Below, piece by piece: positions 12,437 to 25,215 of a DNA stretch of 64,000 nt. This DNA comes from Hirudinaria manillensis. Taxonomy: Eukaryota; Annelida; Clitellata; Hirudinida; Hirudinidae. A program made the translations under genes and the position numbers. Position 1 is the first letter of the stretch. Each line of letters begins with the position of its first letter. The notes under the pieces are model-generated. The model was not told the origin of the DNA. It did no database searches and saw nothing but the letters and a program-made list of their open reading frames with translations. The stretch covers positions 310,001 to 374,000 of the forward strand of contig CM067528.1 in NCBI GenBank assembly GCA_034509925.1, in the 5' to 3' direction.

Positions 12437-14094
12437 TCAGACCGGAGAGAGCATCATGATCGAGGACATGAGCGCGATTCCGAGCGTCAGTCCGAGGACT
12501 TTCAGGAGAGGGCTGGGCCTCCTCTTTCGAGTGAAGAACTCGTGAGGAAGAAGTTCGAAAAAGACGATGTACAGGAAGGAACCGCAGGCCAGGCCCTGCA
12601 ACGAGCCGATCACGGCTCCGGCTATTCCCTCGTCGAAACTGACCATCTCGATGCCGATCCTGAAATTTAGAATTTCGTCGAATGCGCCGATTCAGAAATT
12701 AACCGATTTAAATTAAATTCGGCGATTAGGTTTAAATAACGATAGCATTAACCGATCAAATTAATTAATTAATGCCGCGTTCGTCCTGAAAATCTACGTC
12801 GGTATACGAGAAAGTTTTCGCCGCTCACCCTGCCGAAGTTCCTATCGGCGATGCCAGGCAGAAGATGAGCATGGTAATCGTCTGAGTGCATTTTCCGAGG
12901 TCGCTCTGAGCCATGTTGACGCCGAAACTGAAGGCCACGATGCACTTGTGGATGGCGATGGCCGTAAACAGCTGCACCACGGAGGAGAGTTTGTCCATGA
13001 GGCCGAGTGCAAGTCCCTCGAATACGGAATGGATGGAGAGGGCCACGGCCAGCATGACGTACCTCATCTGGGAGTGGGCGGCCGGATCGTTCTGTACCTC
13101 CCTTCTCTCGATCTCCTCCTCGCGAAGATCTTCCGCCGTGTTTTCCGCCTCGGCTATCTCCTCTTCCAAGTCGTTTTCCGCCAGACGGTCTCGAACCGCC
13201 GCCTCTTCTATGGCGCCGTAAGTCTCGCGGTCCTCGGAAGAGACGAGAACCTCGTTCTCGGCCTCCTCGTTCGGTAGACGGACAGATTCGTGGGCATGAT
13301 GATGATGACGATCGTCGTGATGGTTGATGATGGCTTCGTAGTCCAACCTATTGGGAGGGATGGTGGAAGCCGTCGAAGAAAACAGCGACTCCGCACCGCC
13401 CGGGTGATGGTGTCCATGGAATGAGTGGCCTTCACCTTTACATAGATTTCCCAACTGCCATAAAAAATCATTGATTCATTTGATAAGCTTTTACAATGAC
13501 AAGAATGGATGAAATAAGAATAAATATTATATATATGTGTGTACATTCATGAAGATCTCCCTGGAGCCATTGAGGATTGCTCTGCCAATCGGCTAAACCG
13601 CACCTGTTCGACGGTGATGAGAATGAGGAATCCTAGAACGACGCAAAATTGTGGAGTCGGGAATGTACGGTTCACTTCTGGAAAAGCATTGAAGAAATTC
13701 TCAAAGTTTTCCTCGACTTCTGGAAGTACATCCAAAAGGCAGACGCCGAGAAAGACTCCGGAAGCAAAGCAGTTGGTCAGGCTGATTAAGACTTTGTGCA
13801 GACGCCTCCGCCTCCTCAGTTTTCTAAACTGGTGCCTGAAATGAATAAGAGAATAATTTACATTGCCAGAATGCAAAAAATTGCATGAATGTGGATAGAA
13901 ATTTGTTATTTAATTAAATGGCTAATTGTCGCATCAAACCTGTCCATTTCAGTGGCTTCTTTCTTGGAGGCACAGTATAGGAGAATTTTGGGCAGGAAGC
14001 AAAAAATGGTAGTGACGATGAGCATCGACACAATTAAGACGATCTTCAAGTTCCGCCCCATGGTTTCCTCCACTGATTCCTTAAAGTCTGTCAT
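12437..14094 (-). CDS. ZIP family zinc/divalent metal transporter (SLC39-like)
   Basis: Membrane importer of Zn2+ into the cytosol. Four exons with matching phases: 14094-13940, 13835-13604, 13454-12829 and 12659-12437, about 411 codons. The first ATG at 14094 precedes TM1 (KIVLIVSMLIVTTIFCFLPK). TM2 is in FASGVFLGVCLLDVLPEVEE, with TM3 following. Next comes a loop of about 100 residues with His clusters (GHSFHGHHHPGG and HHDDRHHHHAHE) and an acidic, probably coiled region. TM4 has the signature LSIHSVFEGLALGL, TM5 has IAIHKCIVAFSFGV, and the join SPIGTSAG|IGIEM restores TM6. The LPHEFF motif lies before the last helix. The metal-site His and Glu of TM4 and the His of TM5 are present. Motifs place it near the SLC39A1/2/3 group. 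The loop is longer than usual for that group. Confidence 0.92.
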
Positions 14095-14976
14095 TTCTTT
14101 CAGAACGGCAGAAAATCAAATATTTAGTAATTCGACAGAATTCATCATATTAAGTTGAGTTAAGAATGATCAATCCACTCAACAAGGCTTTTAGTAATTC
14201 ACTTAGAAATGAGTTATTTCAATAATAAAGTGATCTTTGGTATGGACTTAAAATAAAATCTTTAAAAAATGTTTTCTGTTTATAGTTCCTGCTAACCATT
14301 TGATGGCATCCTTATTTGGGTTGGGTTATTAGCAATTGAATTAAATTGCATCAAATTCATTTTGTATTAGGTTTAATCACTCAATATACAGTTTAAATAT
14401 GTTGATTTTCGCAACATTTTAATGCAGTGCAACAACAAAGTCTCGTACTTACTTCATTCAATTCATAAAACCGAGTAACTAGCAAAGTTTCTTGTTCGCT
14501 TATAAATCGAAGGCGAGACAAATACTATCCTAAGAGAAAATTCTCAATTTGCAATAAAACCGGCATATGACATAAATCATGTGATACTATCTAATGTGTT
14601 TACAATTTTAGGTGTGATTAAAAGTAGACGAATTTTAAGGAAATATTCCTGTGCTGGCGGTGAGTGGACTCTTCTTGTGTAATTAATATTCATGAAGGGA
14701 GGAGTCACAATAGGGGAGGAGCTACAGTCTGCGATGTGCTATATTTACTAACTTTAGTTGTATTTAATGTCATTTCCTCCAAATAATTGTTTACACCTTA
14801 CTCATTTCTATTCAAACATCAAAAATATACATTGAAAAAGTTAATGCGTTTTGTTCGGGGTTTCTCCACTTTATTAGTAAACACGTAGAAATGGGCCCCA
14901 TCCAAGACAAATCACAACTGAAGCAATACTGGTGGTATTGTGAGTCAATAAAAATAAATTGACAAACTAAACGGTA
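14095..14976. other. Intergenic, no feature seen
   Basis: AT-rich spacer between the start of the ZIP gene and the stop of the next minus-strand gene. It should contain the ZIP promoter and the neighbour's 3' untranslated region, but no motif is distinctive enough to mark. Confidence 0.5.
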
Positions 14977-15835
14977 CTACGCCGATATCTTCTCGTAAGA
15001 CTCAATGGATGACTTTGCCGCAAGCTTGACTTCTGCATAGCGCTTGATGGGATCTCTTCTCAAGGCGTCTCTATACATCTTGTCCATGTCTTCCAAAATG
15101 TCTCGTCTCTGCCTGTAACCATTCTTGAGCGATTCCGTTTCTTTTCTCAAGATTTTTATTTTGTTCTCCACTTCCACACTACTGAGACCTTTAGGAGATA
15201 GGATGCTAAATAAACTAGAAAGTTGAATGAAAACTAAGATCAGTTTGTGCATCCTCACTTTCGTCTATTGAAGTTGTTCCATCGACAAAAGGGTTGCTGG
15301 CAGCGAATTCTTTGGCTGACCTCAGAAGGCTACCAATTTTGCCCTGGACGATGTCACGTGCCTGACCTGTCTCCGATTTCCTCAGATGTGCAAGAGCCAA
15401 CTCTATCATATTTTTGAGTGCTTCAAAACGTAAAGGAGCAATGTCATGTTTGTGTTTTGCATAGGAATTCTTCAGTTCTCTCAGAATTGCGTCCGTCTTG
15501 TTGAATTCACGAAGTCTTCGCTCCTTTTCTTCCAATTCTCTCTTGTATTCAGCAATCTGATCTTTGGAAGCCGGAATGGCTTTTGACTTTGTTATTTTAC
15601 CTAATATGAAAAGGCACATTAATTTATTAATCTTTAAATTTGTTGGTTAAATTCGTAAGTCTCGCGAAATTAAAACATTAATTAACTAACGATAAGCATT
15701 CGCAAAACAATAAAACTTAAATTAACCTAAACTAAAACTAATCAAACCAACAAATTCTCTATAGTTTTTTTTATTGTATCGCTCACCCAGTGCTTTCAAC
15801 ATGTCCATCCTTTCTTTATCAAAATGGTCAACTTC
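14977..15835 (-). CDS. Coiled-coil protein, unrecognised (5' end missing)
   Basis: Three exons join in phase: about 15835-15787, 15600-15259 and 15188-14977 (stop). The joins are KALG|KITKSK and SIDES|LSSVEVENK. The product is charged and strongly alpha-helical, with heptad-like stretches (EYKRELEEKERRLREFNK; ENKIKILRKETESLKNGYRQ). It ends ALRRDPIKRYAEVK followed by about 14 residues. No signal peptide or membrane segment is seen. An upstream exon beginning with ATG should lie in 15.9-16.3 kb but was not identified. The family is not recognised; a structural or centrosomal/kinetochore-type role would be a guess. Confidence 0.65.
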
Positions 15836-16330
15836 TTAAAGCAAGCCAAAAGTATGATTAATTCACTTGACTCCAAAGCATGTTAAAAGCCTATTTTGAA
15901 AATAAACTCTAAGAATGTGAACTTTGGCCAGATCAATATGTATTTGAAATTGTTCAGGTAACTATATGTTCTTTTACTGAACGAATTCCTAGTCAAGTAA
16001 ACTTTCGAACCCAAACGACGCAGCTCGACCCTTATTCAAGTAATTCAAATAGGCTGATCCAAAACGATCACAGCTTTAACGACTTTTCGCATAGACATCA
16101 AATTCTCGAGCTAATTGTTATTCGTATACAGGTAAAAATTCCGAACGTAACCTGGGCAGTGAAAATCTCAATCTTAATTTTTTTCAATTTAACATAGTTT
16201 TTTTTTTTATAAATACGCTTGTTATCATTCTGACTTTAATTAAATAAATTCAGAAACATCTTATAGCAAAAACTTGTGACCCCCCCCCTATCGAAAATTC
16301 GGAAAACAATTTCGAAATATGAAATAAATT

Positions 16331-17694
16331 TCATTCGCCATCATCTTCCAATGATACAAAAGTTCTGCCGATGCTCCAATTGTCGTCTGCGATAAAAGGG
16401 TCTCGTGCTTTGGCGTCCACGGCTCTGGGTATGTGTAGTTTCGAAGCGTGAAGCATCATTCTGTAAGGATCTGTGTCAAGACCATTTGAATACGTGAAAT
16501 CACCTATGATGGGGTGCCCTACGTGGCACATGTGAACCCTAAGTTGGTGCCTTCGGCCTGCAATCGGGGAGAGATTTTTAACGACAGATTTTTAGTCCTT
16601 AATTACGGCAAATCCCGGCTTAATTCGATTTGAAGATTGAATTAATCACAATTAACTACTGATAAAATTCACAGATGACCATTCTTTGTTCATTTTGTCA
16701 TGGCACAGCAATCAAGACATTTTAGTTTGTGAAACATCACATCTTGAATTAGTTTTCTCAAACAAAACGTATACCAACGAATCAAACATACCAGTCTTAG
16801 GTATTAAAAGCACTTTAGAGGCAGGTGTACCATTATAAAGACCAATCTCTAACAGGGTCACAGAAGTTGTAGCTAGTCTGGGTTTTGAACAGTTTGGGGA
16901 CTGATGGGTACACATTTTGTGAGCACCTTCGCTGGAAGAATCCTCTCCTATTGCAGCTTCGATGGTCAATCTTTCTTCATTCATGTGACCTCTGACCTTT
17001 CAAAGTAAGATAGAAATTCAGAAACAAAGAAAAGGTAACCGCCTGCGCATTTGATAAATTTTAGATTTAGTCGTTACACGGTACGTACGAGGGCGACGTA
17101 ATGCTTCTGAACTAAATGATTTCTGAAAGCTTCCGATGCTACTTCAGCCGAAGATTTGGTCAAGGCCACGCAAAGACAACCGCTTGTAGAGTAGTCAAGA
17201 CGATGGACAAAACTGTCATTAGAAAACATTTGACTTGAAATGGTTATTGAGGATACAGCAAATTGAATTTTGATTAGAAAGTAACTGTAATTGAGTTGTT
17301 TGCCAAAATGTTGGTGCATAAACGTTCACAACTAGCTCTTATTTATAAGTTTAGGATCACATCTGAATTATGGCCTCTGCATAGATATTACATTATGGGT
17401 GAGTGTGTAATGGTCAACGAATTCTCGAATCCAAATTGCCGGATTCTTGATTTATCTAAAGAACTAGTAACACGTCCACAACGCGGTGAGAATGCTTGGA
17501 ACATAAGAACATCATCATAGCAATCACCGGAAGTAATGTTTCACTTTGGGATCCACGAGCTTAGGAAACATGACAGCCAATTTGGTAGCCACAGTCTCGT
17601 CAATCGGATCATCGCTGTTTATTTTTACGTCTGGTGGCTTGTTTACGACAATAAAGTGCTCGTCACGGTAAACAACTTCCAACAGTTCCATCAT
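16331..17694 (-). CDS. RPUSD1: RNA pseudouridylate synthase domain protein 1
   Basis: RluA-type pseudouridine synthase, which isomerises uridine to pseudouridine in RNA. Four exons in phase: 17694-17528, 17212-17089, 16996-16792 and 16557-16331. Exon 1 starts MMELLEVVYRDEHFIVVNKP. Exon 2 holds the catalytic motif HRLDYSTSG, with the Asp nucleophile. Exon 3 holds RGHMNEERLTIEAAIGEDSS and ends PKTG. Exon 4 continues RRHQLRVHMCHVGHPIIGDF and YRMMLHA. Each block lines up with vertebrate RPUSD1 as I know it, including the conserved intron-spanning GRxHQLRVH. The C-terminus (SLEDDGE) is much shorter than in mammals, which carry a Pro-rich tail. The start is chosen at the first of two tandem ATGs; the frame is also open upstream. 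Confidence 0.93.
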
Positions 17695-19049
17695 TTCTAT
17701 CGCGAACGATAACCTGCGTTCATAAACAACATGGACTATTTATTATTAGCTTATTTATTGACGATTAGCCTCGTATCTGACAGAAAAAGATTAACAAATT
17801 ACGAAAAAAGTAAAATAAGGATACCGTGATGCAGATAAATTTTTTAATCCATAAAATATAAATTAAAATATGTTTGAAGGCACTACTATACGTAAAGCTA
17901 ACTAGCACTCAATGACAACGTGAATTACTCATCTGGTTGCCATTAAGAATCTGCTTGTTTTTGCAGTCGACTGCAGCCTTTGGAGTTATATTTAGACGCC
18001 GGTGTTTTCCCCAGACTCGCTTTGCATTTTTAGGAAATGGACTCGCTGGTTATAAGACTTGCCTTGATCGGATAAAAGAGGTTTTTGCGTAAAGTAATTT
18101 GGGTGTAATGTGCATCGTGTTGCAAAACAATCATATTGCTTTGCAAATTAAATATCTTTAATTAACTAATAATTGAATTTAATTAACTCATTCATAGACA
18201 CAAGGGAAGAAGTGTTCTCGTTATTAACTGGAACGCTATTTGATTCCTGGATTTGTTTTGGCAGGTTTGAATAATTCTTGACATTTCTTCGCGTTTAAGA
18301 TGCCATTATCTTAGGATTCAAATTTTGTTTTCATTTGGTGATATTGTTTTTATGGGATTTACCCGTTGAGGTTGCACAGTTACTAGTTGGTACATGGTAG
18401 TATTTATGTCAGAATTTATGTTTCACCGAGAATTGATTGATTGGCAAATGACCGAGAAGCGGATGTCGCTCTGAACTTAACACTAATAATTCGCCTCTGA
18501 TGAGGTCATAACTTTAGATTTTTATAAGATTTGAAATATTCAAATTCGAGTTCGTTTAATCAATTTAAAATGCAACGAATTTTCTTTGGAGAAGGTAATT
18601 GAGACGATGATGGCGATGTTCAAGAGATATTAGTTATTCAATAAAATTCAGAAACCACCGAAAGTCATTAACCTATATTATTCAAGAATCTGTTGACCTG
18701 TTGACCTGTTGATCTGTTGAATCCTATCACAGAAGGTTATATTTCGGGTTCGTTAAGGTCAATTTGTCCAAATGGTTTTCCATTCATCAACTCCTCAGCT
18801 TGTAATCCCTCAAGCGAGACTTTTAATTCATTGAAATTGTGTCTCTGATTGTTTGATGTACTTTATTAGGACTGAAATGCTTCATTTTAAATTGTCTAAG
18901 TACGTTTGATAAGACTGATGTACCTTGCTCGTAATATTACATTTTATGCGCTGTAGTTGGATTTATTGCATTTTATTGCAAATTAATAATTATCCTGCTT
19001 TCAAAACTATTCATAGACCACGTTATCCACTGGTAACTTACTTGAATCA

Positions 19050-19115
19050 TAGTAATAACAACAATAATAATAACAACAACAATAATAATAACAACAACAA
19101 TAATAATAATAAACA
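19050..19115. repeat. (AAC/AAT)n microsatellite
   Basis: AACAATAATAAT-type triplets. A further (GTC)n run follows at 19296-19320 and ATT triplets at 19335-19375. Confidence 0.85.
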
Positions 19116-19962
19116 AAATATAATTGATTGATCACGAAAGACCAAAGAACAAAGCATTTCCTCAGAAATCCTTCGTCTCTGAGATGCTACTCGTCAAAGG
19201 TTTGCCTGAGTTGGTCTTTCACGAACATCTTTGTTCTTTCGATCTTTGTTTCAAGACGACATTTTAGCAAATTCGAAATGCTTGTGATCATCATCGTCGT
19301 CGTCGTCGTCGTCGTCGTCATCATCGTCAATATTATTTTTTATTACTATTATTATAATTATAATTAATATTGTTATTGATGTTATTCTTTATGAACATGC
19401 TTGTTCATCTCGAAGTGGATTGCTGAAAATGCAGTGGAATTAAATGACAATAATATAAAATTATAATTAATAATTATATTTTAATTTATAAAAAATAAAA
19501 AGAAAAGAAAAGAAAATGGTTCACTTTAGTCTCTGCATCGCAATCACACGTAGAATCTGCGGGCGTGAAACGTTTTATTATGATTTATTATGATTTATTA
19601 TTATGTTTTATTATGATTTATTATTATGTTTTATTATTATTATTATGATAATGTTATGCGTTCCTAGAAACTATTAAGCGTTATTATAACCACGAGATTT
19701 ATGCAACACTCGAGAAACTCCACAACAGTTCTTGTTTTCATAGACGACTTTGAACTGTACAAATGTAATTATTAAACATAATTCAAAATAGTTTCTGAAT
19801 CACAAAGTCTTTCATTATGAATTGTTAATGTTCTTTATGCCTACCTTGGATGCACATTCAGCACAATAACGAATGGCCGAACAAAAATTCAACTTTAAAC
19901 GTTGCTTGATTTTTTTTTTTTTTGGGGGGGGGGGAAGTTTGAGATGTCAGTGAGAGATCGTG

Positions 19963-20221
19963 AGGTGATTGTGAGGTGATTGTGAGAGATTGTGAGAGAT
20001 CGTGAGGTGATTGTGAGAGATCGTGAGGTGATTGTGAGGTGATTGTGAGGTGATTGTGAGGTGATTGTGAGGTGATTGTGAGGTGATTGTGAGGTGATTG
20101 TGAGGTGATTGTGAGGTGATTGTGAGGTGATTGTGAGGTGATTGTGAGGTGATTGTGAGGTGATTGTGAGGTGATTGTGAGGTGATTGTGAGAGATCGTG
20201 AGGTGATTGTGAGGTGATTGC
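19963..20221. repeat. 11-bp minisatellite GTGAGGTGATT
   Basis: About 23 near-perfect copies of GTGAGGTGATT. Occasional variant units GTGAGAGATTG and GTGAGAGATCG cluster at the left end and recur once near the right end. It is preceded by a T9-10 then G10 homopolymer junction at about 19911-19935. Confidence 0.92.
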
Positions 20222-20299
20222 GCAGGCTTAATTTTTTGCCAAACGCCCAAACTTTTTCTTGCTATTGTTGCCTTTGATATGGTTTCCTTGGTAACATTG

Positions 20300-20342
20300 C
20301 TATAATAATAACAATTATAATAACAACAATAATAATAATAAC

Positions 20343-20432
<90 letters not shown>
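20300..20432. repeat. (TAA)n microsatellite, first block
   Basis: About 130 bp of TAA triplets with AAC variants at the left end only, consistent with degeneration from one edge. Confidence 0.9.
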
Positions 20433-20511
20433 CATGAGGTGCAAACTTTTTTAGTCATCAATAAAGTTCTTATATTTTTTATAAGCTTTTACTTGTGGAC
20501 CACCTGCCCGG

Positions 20512-20685
<174 letters not shown>

Positions 20686-21063
20686 TTAAAGACCAAGGTG
20701 TAATAGTGTTAATAATAACTTCCATTGATGTTATTATTATTGTTTTTGTTATTAATAGTGAAAGTATTATTATTATTACTATTGTTATCGTTGTTATTGT
20801 TGTCGTGTTAAAATATTATGCTATGTATTATGCACCAGTCGCGAGTGGGGATTGAGCTCTTATACCTTTGGGAATTAATCATCGGACTTTTTTCTTTGGT
20901 ACCAATGTTTTCGTAGTTAAGATTTTTTTTTTTGTGCTTTAAATTTAAATGAGTGAAAATTAATTATTGATAAAGGAATGAATAAAATTAATTTAAACTT
21001 GTATTTTAATGGATTTTCAGAAAAATCGAAATTCCAAATTGAAAATCGAGATCAAAAGTGGCA

Positions 21064-22794
21064 ATGAGACTGGACTCTGTAAGCTATCAGATGGCCCTGA
21101 AAATCGATGAAAAAAATTTCCTCAGTTTATATCCCCAGCTGGCCATAAGGCCAACCATCAACCGTATCATCATCTCGAGGACCGCCAGCGATGCAGCCGG
21201 TACCTTTAGTAGGGGTCCGTCCACGGTCCCCTCCTTCAACGAGTCCACAGTTCGGATGACTCATAACGCAGGGATGACGAGAATGTCGTTGAAAGAGTTT
21301 CTGAGGAGCATGGCTTCGAAAGGAGAAGGAGTAGAGTTTCACGATGGCGACCCTAACCTCATCAAGATACCCTGGATACACGCCTCCAAAAAGAACTGGA
21401 GAGGACAGCAGCATTGCAAGATCTTCATCGAGTGGGCCAAAAACACAGGTAAGATCCAAAGGTCGTCAAAGCGACGGATAAAACAAAGTCGTTTGTCAAG
21501 GACGATGATTTAAAGACAGCACGCTTGAAATTGCATGTACGAGTTTGTTGTAAAAACTCAAAGGTCACCAGGTTAAACTGTTGCAGCAGCTTGTCGTTAT
21601 ATCTTAGGAGGTATTAATAATATTCAATAAAATGATTACTTCAACAAGTCTAAAATGCACCGTTCAAGGTAGCATTATTATCGCTGATTCTGAACAATTA
21701 TATAAGGAGACTGTTATGAAAACCGTACTCGATAATAAGCTGATTGTGGTGACGACGAAGACGACGACGACGATTATTATGGGAAACCAAGATGATGATG
21801 ATAAGTGAAATGGCAAGTGGGTTTCAAGGCGAAACGAGAGGTTAATTGGTACCAAAAAAGTGAGTTCAAAACAGACATCAGATTCTATCAAGTTTTATAA
21901 TTTTAGACTTTTTTTTTTAACTCTATTCGACATTTTTAAGGGTCCAAAGTAAACTTTAGTAATGAAATCCATTCGACCTCCGACGAACTCAAAGGAACCG
22001 TGTTTATTAGTTACGTCATGGTCATGGTGATTATCACCATCGTCGTCGTCATCATCTCCATCGTCATATAATTATTTTCTTAGGCAAGTCTACTACTGAT
22101 GCCAAGAAATGCAAAGCCAACTTTCGCTGTGCTCTAAACAGTCTGAAAGATGTGAAAGAAGTGCCGGAACTCTCCAAGAAGAATGGCAACGATGGGTACA
22201 GGGTTTTTAGAATTTTGATGGAAAAGTCCAAGTCGATCAAGTGCACGAAAGGTGAAGTGAATCCATTTTAACTTTTTTTTTTGCATCTAAATCGATACGC
22301 TAAGGAATCCCAGGGCTGAAAGGCGACCTTAAGATTTACATTAATGATGGTGTTTGTTTTGCTTTGATTTTGTCTAATTGTTGTCGTGGAATAACAACCG
22401 GGTCACAAATTCCGCGTGTTTGAATGTATACAAAGATATAAATTAAAAGTTCAATGAGGCCTTGAATCGAGTTCCTTTCGGTTGTTCATTCGTTTGTAAA
22501 CAAAAATGTTTCTCCTATCGCTTGCGCGATGGCGATAATTTCAAGCAGACAACGGAGGCAGATAATTTACGTTTAAATATAGACTAATAAACGTTTAAAA
22601 TTAATTCAAAATCTGAACGTCCCTCTAAATTGAATGACTAAGTGTCATATCCGGAGCGATTGAATGAATATGCAATTGATGCGTTATGCATTCACGAACG
22701 AATGTTAACGAGGCAGCTGCTATTCGAAAGGAGACCCTCGGAAATCCCGAAATTTTCGAAGAAAGGCTGCAACTGCGCAGATAAACAAAGGGAA

Positions 22795-22865
<71 letters not shown>

Positions 22866-23527
22866 TAGATAGAGAGAGAGATAGAAAGTGCCCGTACTAT
22901 TTTTAGATAGTCTAAGACTTAGTATAACCATTGACAGTGCTGGTTGTTATTACCGAGTTACAAGCTCCCTGTTCTACAATTAATTGCTCTACAAACAATG
23001 AATGCCCACTTAATGTGGCTGATTGAATTAATCAAAATTATTAATGCTCTTTTTGAATTAAAGCATCGAAAGCAGCAAGGAAGGAATCATTCCAAGGTTT
23101 TCCAGTAAAAAATGACTCTGTTTTTGAATCACCTCCAGTCTCTCCAGACGATGACAACAATGATTGCATGGGTTCGTATTTTATTTGCATATTCCAATTA
23201 ATTGCCATTTATGATTAATTATCACTATATAATAGTTAAGTTAATAATCTTCAGAATAAGTCGTTTTCATAACTCAAAATGATGACTTCTTATCTGAATC
23301 GTTCCTTAAATCGTTATTTTTTTTAAACCCGTTTTTGAACTTCGATTCCAGATTTCGACCTCTTTGCTTCCGACTACGGCATCGACTTGGACGGATTCGA
23401 AAACGCCTGCGAAATGGAGAACGCCGATCCGTCCAATATACCTCTTCACGTCGCCAAGATGCAAGTGGACGACGACGAAACGGAATGCAAGCAAAAGAAA
23501 TCCCGTGCTCGTAAAAATAGAATTTAA
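21064..23527 (+). CDS. IRF-type DNA-binding protein lacking an association domain
   Basis: Interferon-regulatory-factor-family protein, expected to bind GAAA-type elements in the nucleus. Exons: up to 21448, 22084-22251, 23064-23171 and 23352-23527, all phase-compatible. The DNA-binding domain spans exons 1 and 2: MSLKEFLRSMASKGEGVEFH, then IPWIHASKKNW, FIEWAKNTG, and in exon 2 CKANFRCALNSLKDVKEVPE and GYRVFRIL. The recognition-helix core (KANFRCALNSL) is intact. Two of the five signature tryptophans are replaced by Phe, and the W of WKANFRC is Cys. Exons 3 and 4 encode an acidic tail (SPPVSPDDDNNDC; VDDDETECKQKKSRARKNRI) that ends without an IRF association domain. Several in-frame ATGs exist; the first is at 21064, and a start near 21274 just before the domain is equally possible. 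Family call strong, role inferred. Confidence 0.85.
21449..22083 (+). other. Intron 1 of the IRF-type gene
   Basis: Donor ACACAG|gtaagatcc and acceptor tttcttag|GCAAGTC keep the Thr-Gly codon in phase. The intron holds GAT/CGT triplet islands at 21755-21805 and 22019-22068. Confidence 0.75.
22794..22884. repeat. (GA)n dinucleotide repeat with GATA tail
   Basis: About 65 bp of AGAG repeats followed by GATAGATAGATA, inside intron 2 of the IRF-type gene. Confidence 0.92.
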
Positions 23528-25215
23528 GATGGCCGAATTCTTTGCGACCGGCGTTAAATCTGGTGTTTTGATCTACAGAGAACTGATGCCATTCTGCACA
23601 AAGGTTTTGGTTTCCATGCTCGATTTTGTTGCAAAAGTTAATCGTGCGAGGCGTGGTCTCGAAAGGAGCTTAAATGCTTGACTTTATGTGGCAGGAAGTT
23701 TGGGTAATTTTGTAAACTTCTATGTAAAGATATTTACCTTTTGCAAATCCTATCTATAGGAGCTCTGTGCAGAGTAATAATAATAATAATTCGTAGATTT
23801 GATATTTAGGTAAAGTGAGAATTGATTGCAAAGTCAAAGATTGCTTTTCTTTATGGAAACAAATATTCATCTTATTTTGTAAGCAAACAAATATTGACTT
23901 CATTTTGACATCTTGATGCAACAACATCTGTGGAAAACAAAAGCATTCCTGCTTCAGAGAACATTGAATCGCTTTAAATTTTACTGTGGCGATTTGCACG
24001 TTTGCTATTTGCCCGAACTTAGTTGAAATTCGTTACTTTAGGACGTACGCGCTCGTGTCGAACATTCTCGTCTGCTCCTTTAAAGGCCGCGTCCTCTTCT
24101 TTTGTTAAAGTTTCAACAATTCAAGATATTTTTGGTGCAATTTTGAGAGATTAATGACTGACGGACTGCATCGATTTGTTTGATTTTTTTTTTATTTGAA
24201 GCTTTAACGATAAGGATCGGTTGTTTAAGTTATGAATAATTAATTGTCTGATAGGCAAAGATTTTACTCCGGCAACTTTGTCTTTTGAGTTGGTAGCATA
24301 ACTCATTGCAATATTTTCATATTTTAAATTGAGAAATCCTTGGATGAACATTTCAAAATTTCAAAATAGTTTATTAGGTGCACTCATTTTATTATTAACC
24401 TCTTTTTATATCCATTATTAGATATCTGTCTGTTGATGTAACTAAACTTGTTTATTGAATATTAGATATCTGTAGATGTGACTATGAATTTAGTTATTAA
24501 TCTCTTCAGGTCATTTTAATGACTTTGCTACTTGGGCTTACTAACAAAAGTCATTTGTGGAAGATGTTCCCAATAAACGTTTAAAGTTTCTTATCTAGAA
24601 TCCAGGGATAAACCGCACTCAGTTGGGTTATGCGAATTAATAAAGCGTTCAGTTTTAAGAGCATGAAAGCAGTCTCCTCAGCTCTTGATCTGCTTAATTC
24701 TCGTAAAACGTACGGTTTTCCTGACAAAAATCATTAAAATGTGTAATTGCATCTCTATTTCTTGAGACGGGATGTAGATTGTACAAGCCACATTATTTTA
24801 CAAGAGTACTCTGTAGCGTGTAATAATGAGCGAACCCTAGTCTTAACCCCAAACTTTTAACTAGTTACAATTAATTCTATTAATTTAAAATCGGTTTGTT
24901 ATCTAGAAGATTTTCGGGATTTTCCATGATATGTGGAAGGAAATGCGTCACCTTTTAATAATGATTCAATAATATATCTGATTTAGAAACTCATTTCTTA
25001 TAAATTTCGTCTATGAAATAATTTCATAACATTTTGTTTATACAATTTTTCATTAAAGAACAAGTAAGGTGTGTCACTAATGATTGCCATGGAAACATTT
25101 TTCAAAAAAGTTTACAAATGCCTATTTGTTGGACCTGAATATTTTAGATTGCCGACAAGTTTTGTATAAGATTTACCGTGTTGTGTTATATTGGATATCA
25201 CACGCTATAATCGAC
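23528..25215. other. Intergenic, no gene seen
   Basis: AT-rich spacer between the IRF-type gene and DNAAF4, two plus-strand genes. A pair of short related segments containing TTAGATATCTGT occurs at about 24418 and 24463. The last 130 bp are open in frame upstream of the DNAAF4 ATG but do not resemble that protein, so I read them as 5' untranslated leader. Confidence 0.5.

Noticed and set aside
12287-13277. Plus-strand open frames opposite the ZIP exons
   Set aside because: Shadows of the minus-strand transporter, which has family motifs and consistent splice phases.
19858-20250. Minus-strand open frame with repeated SPHNHLTIT
   Set aside because: Translation of the 11-bp minisatellite, with no exon signals.
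25084-25215. In-frame extension upstream of the DNAAF4 ATG
   Set aside because: The family starts at MP-x-VxDxSW, which is present at 25216. The upstream codons do not resemble any DNAAF4 and are read as leader.
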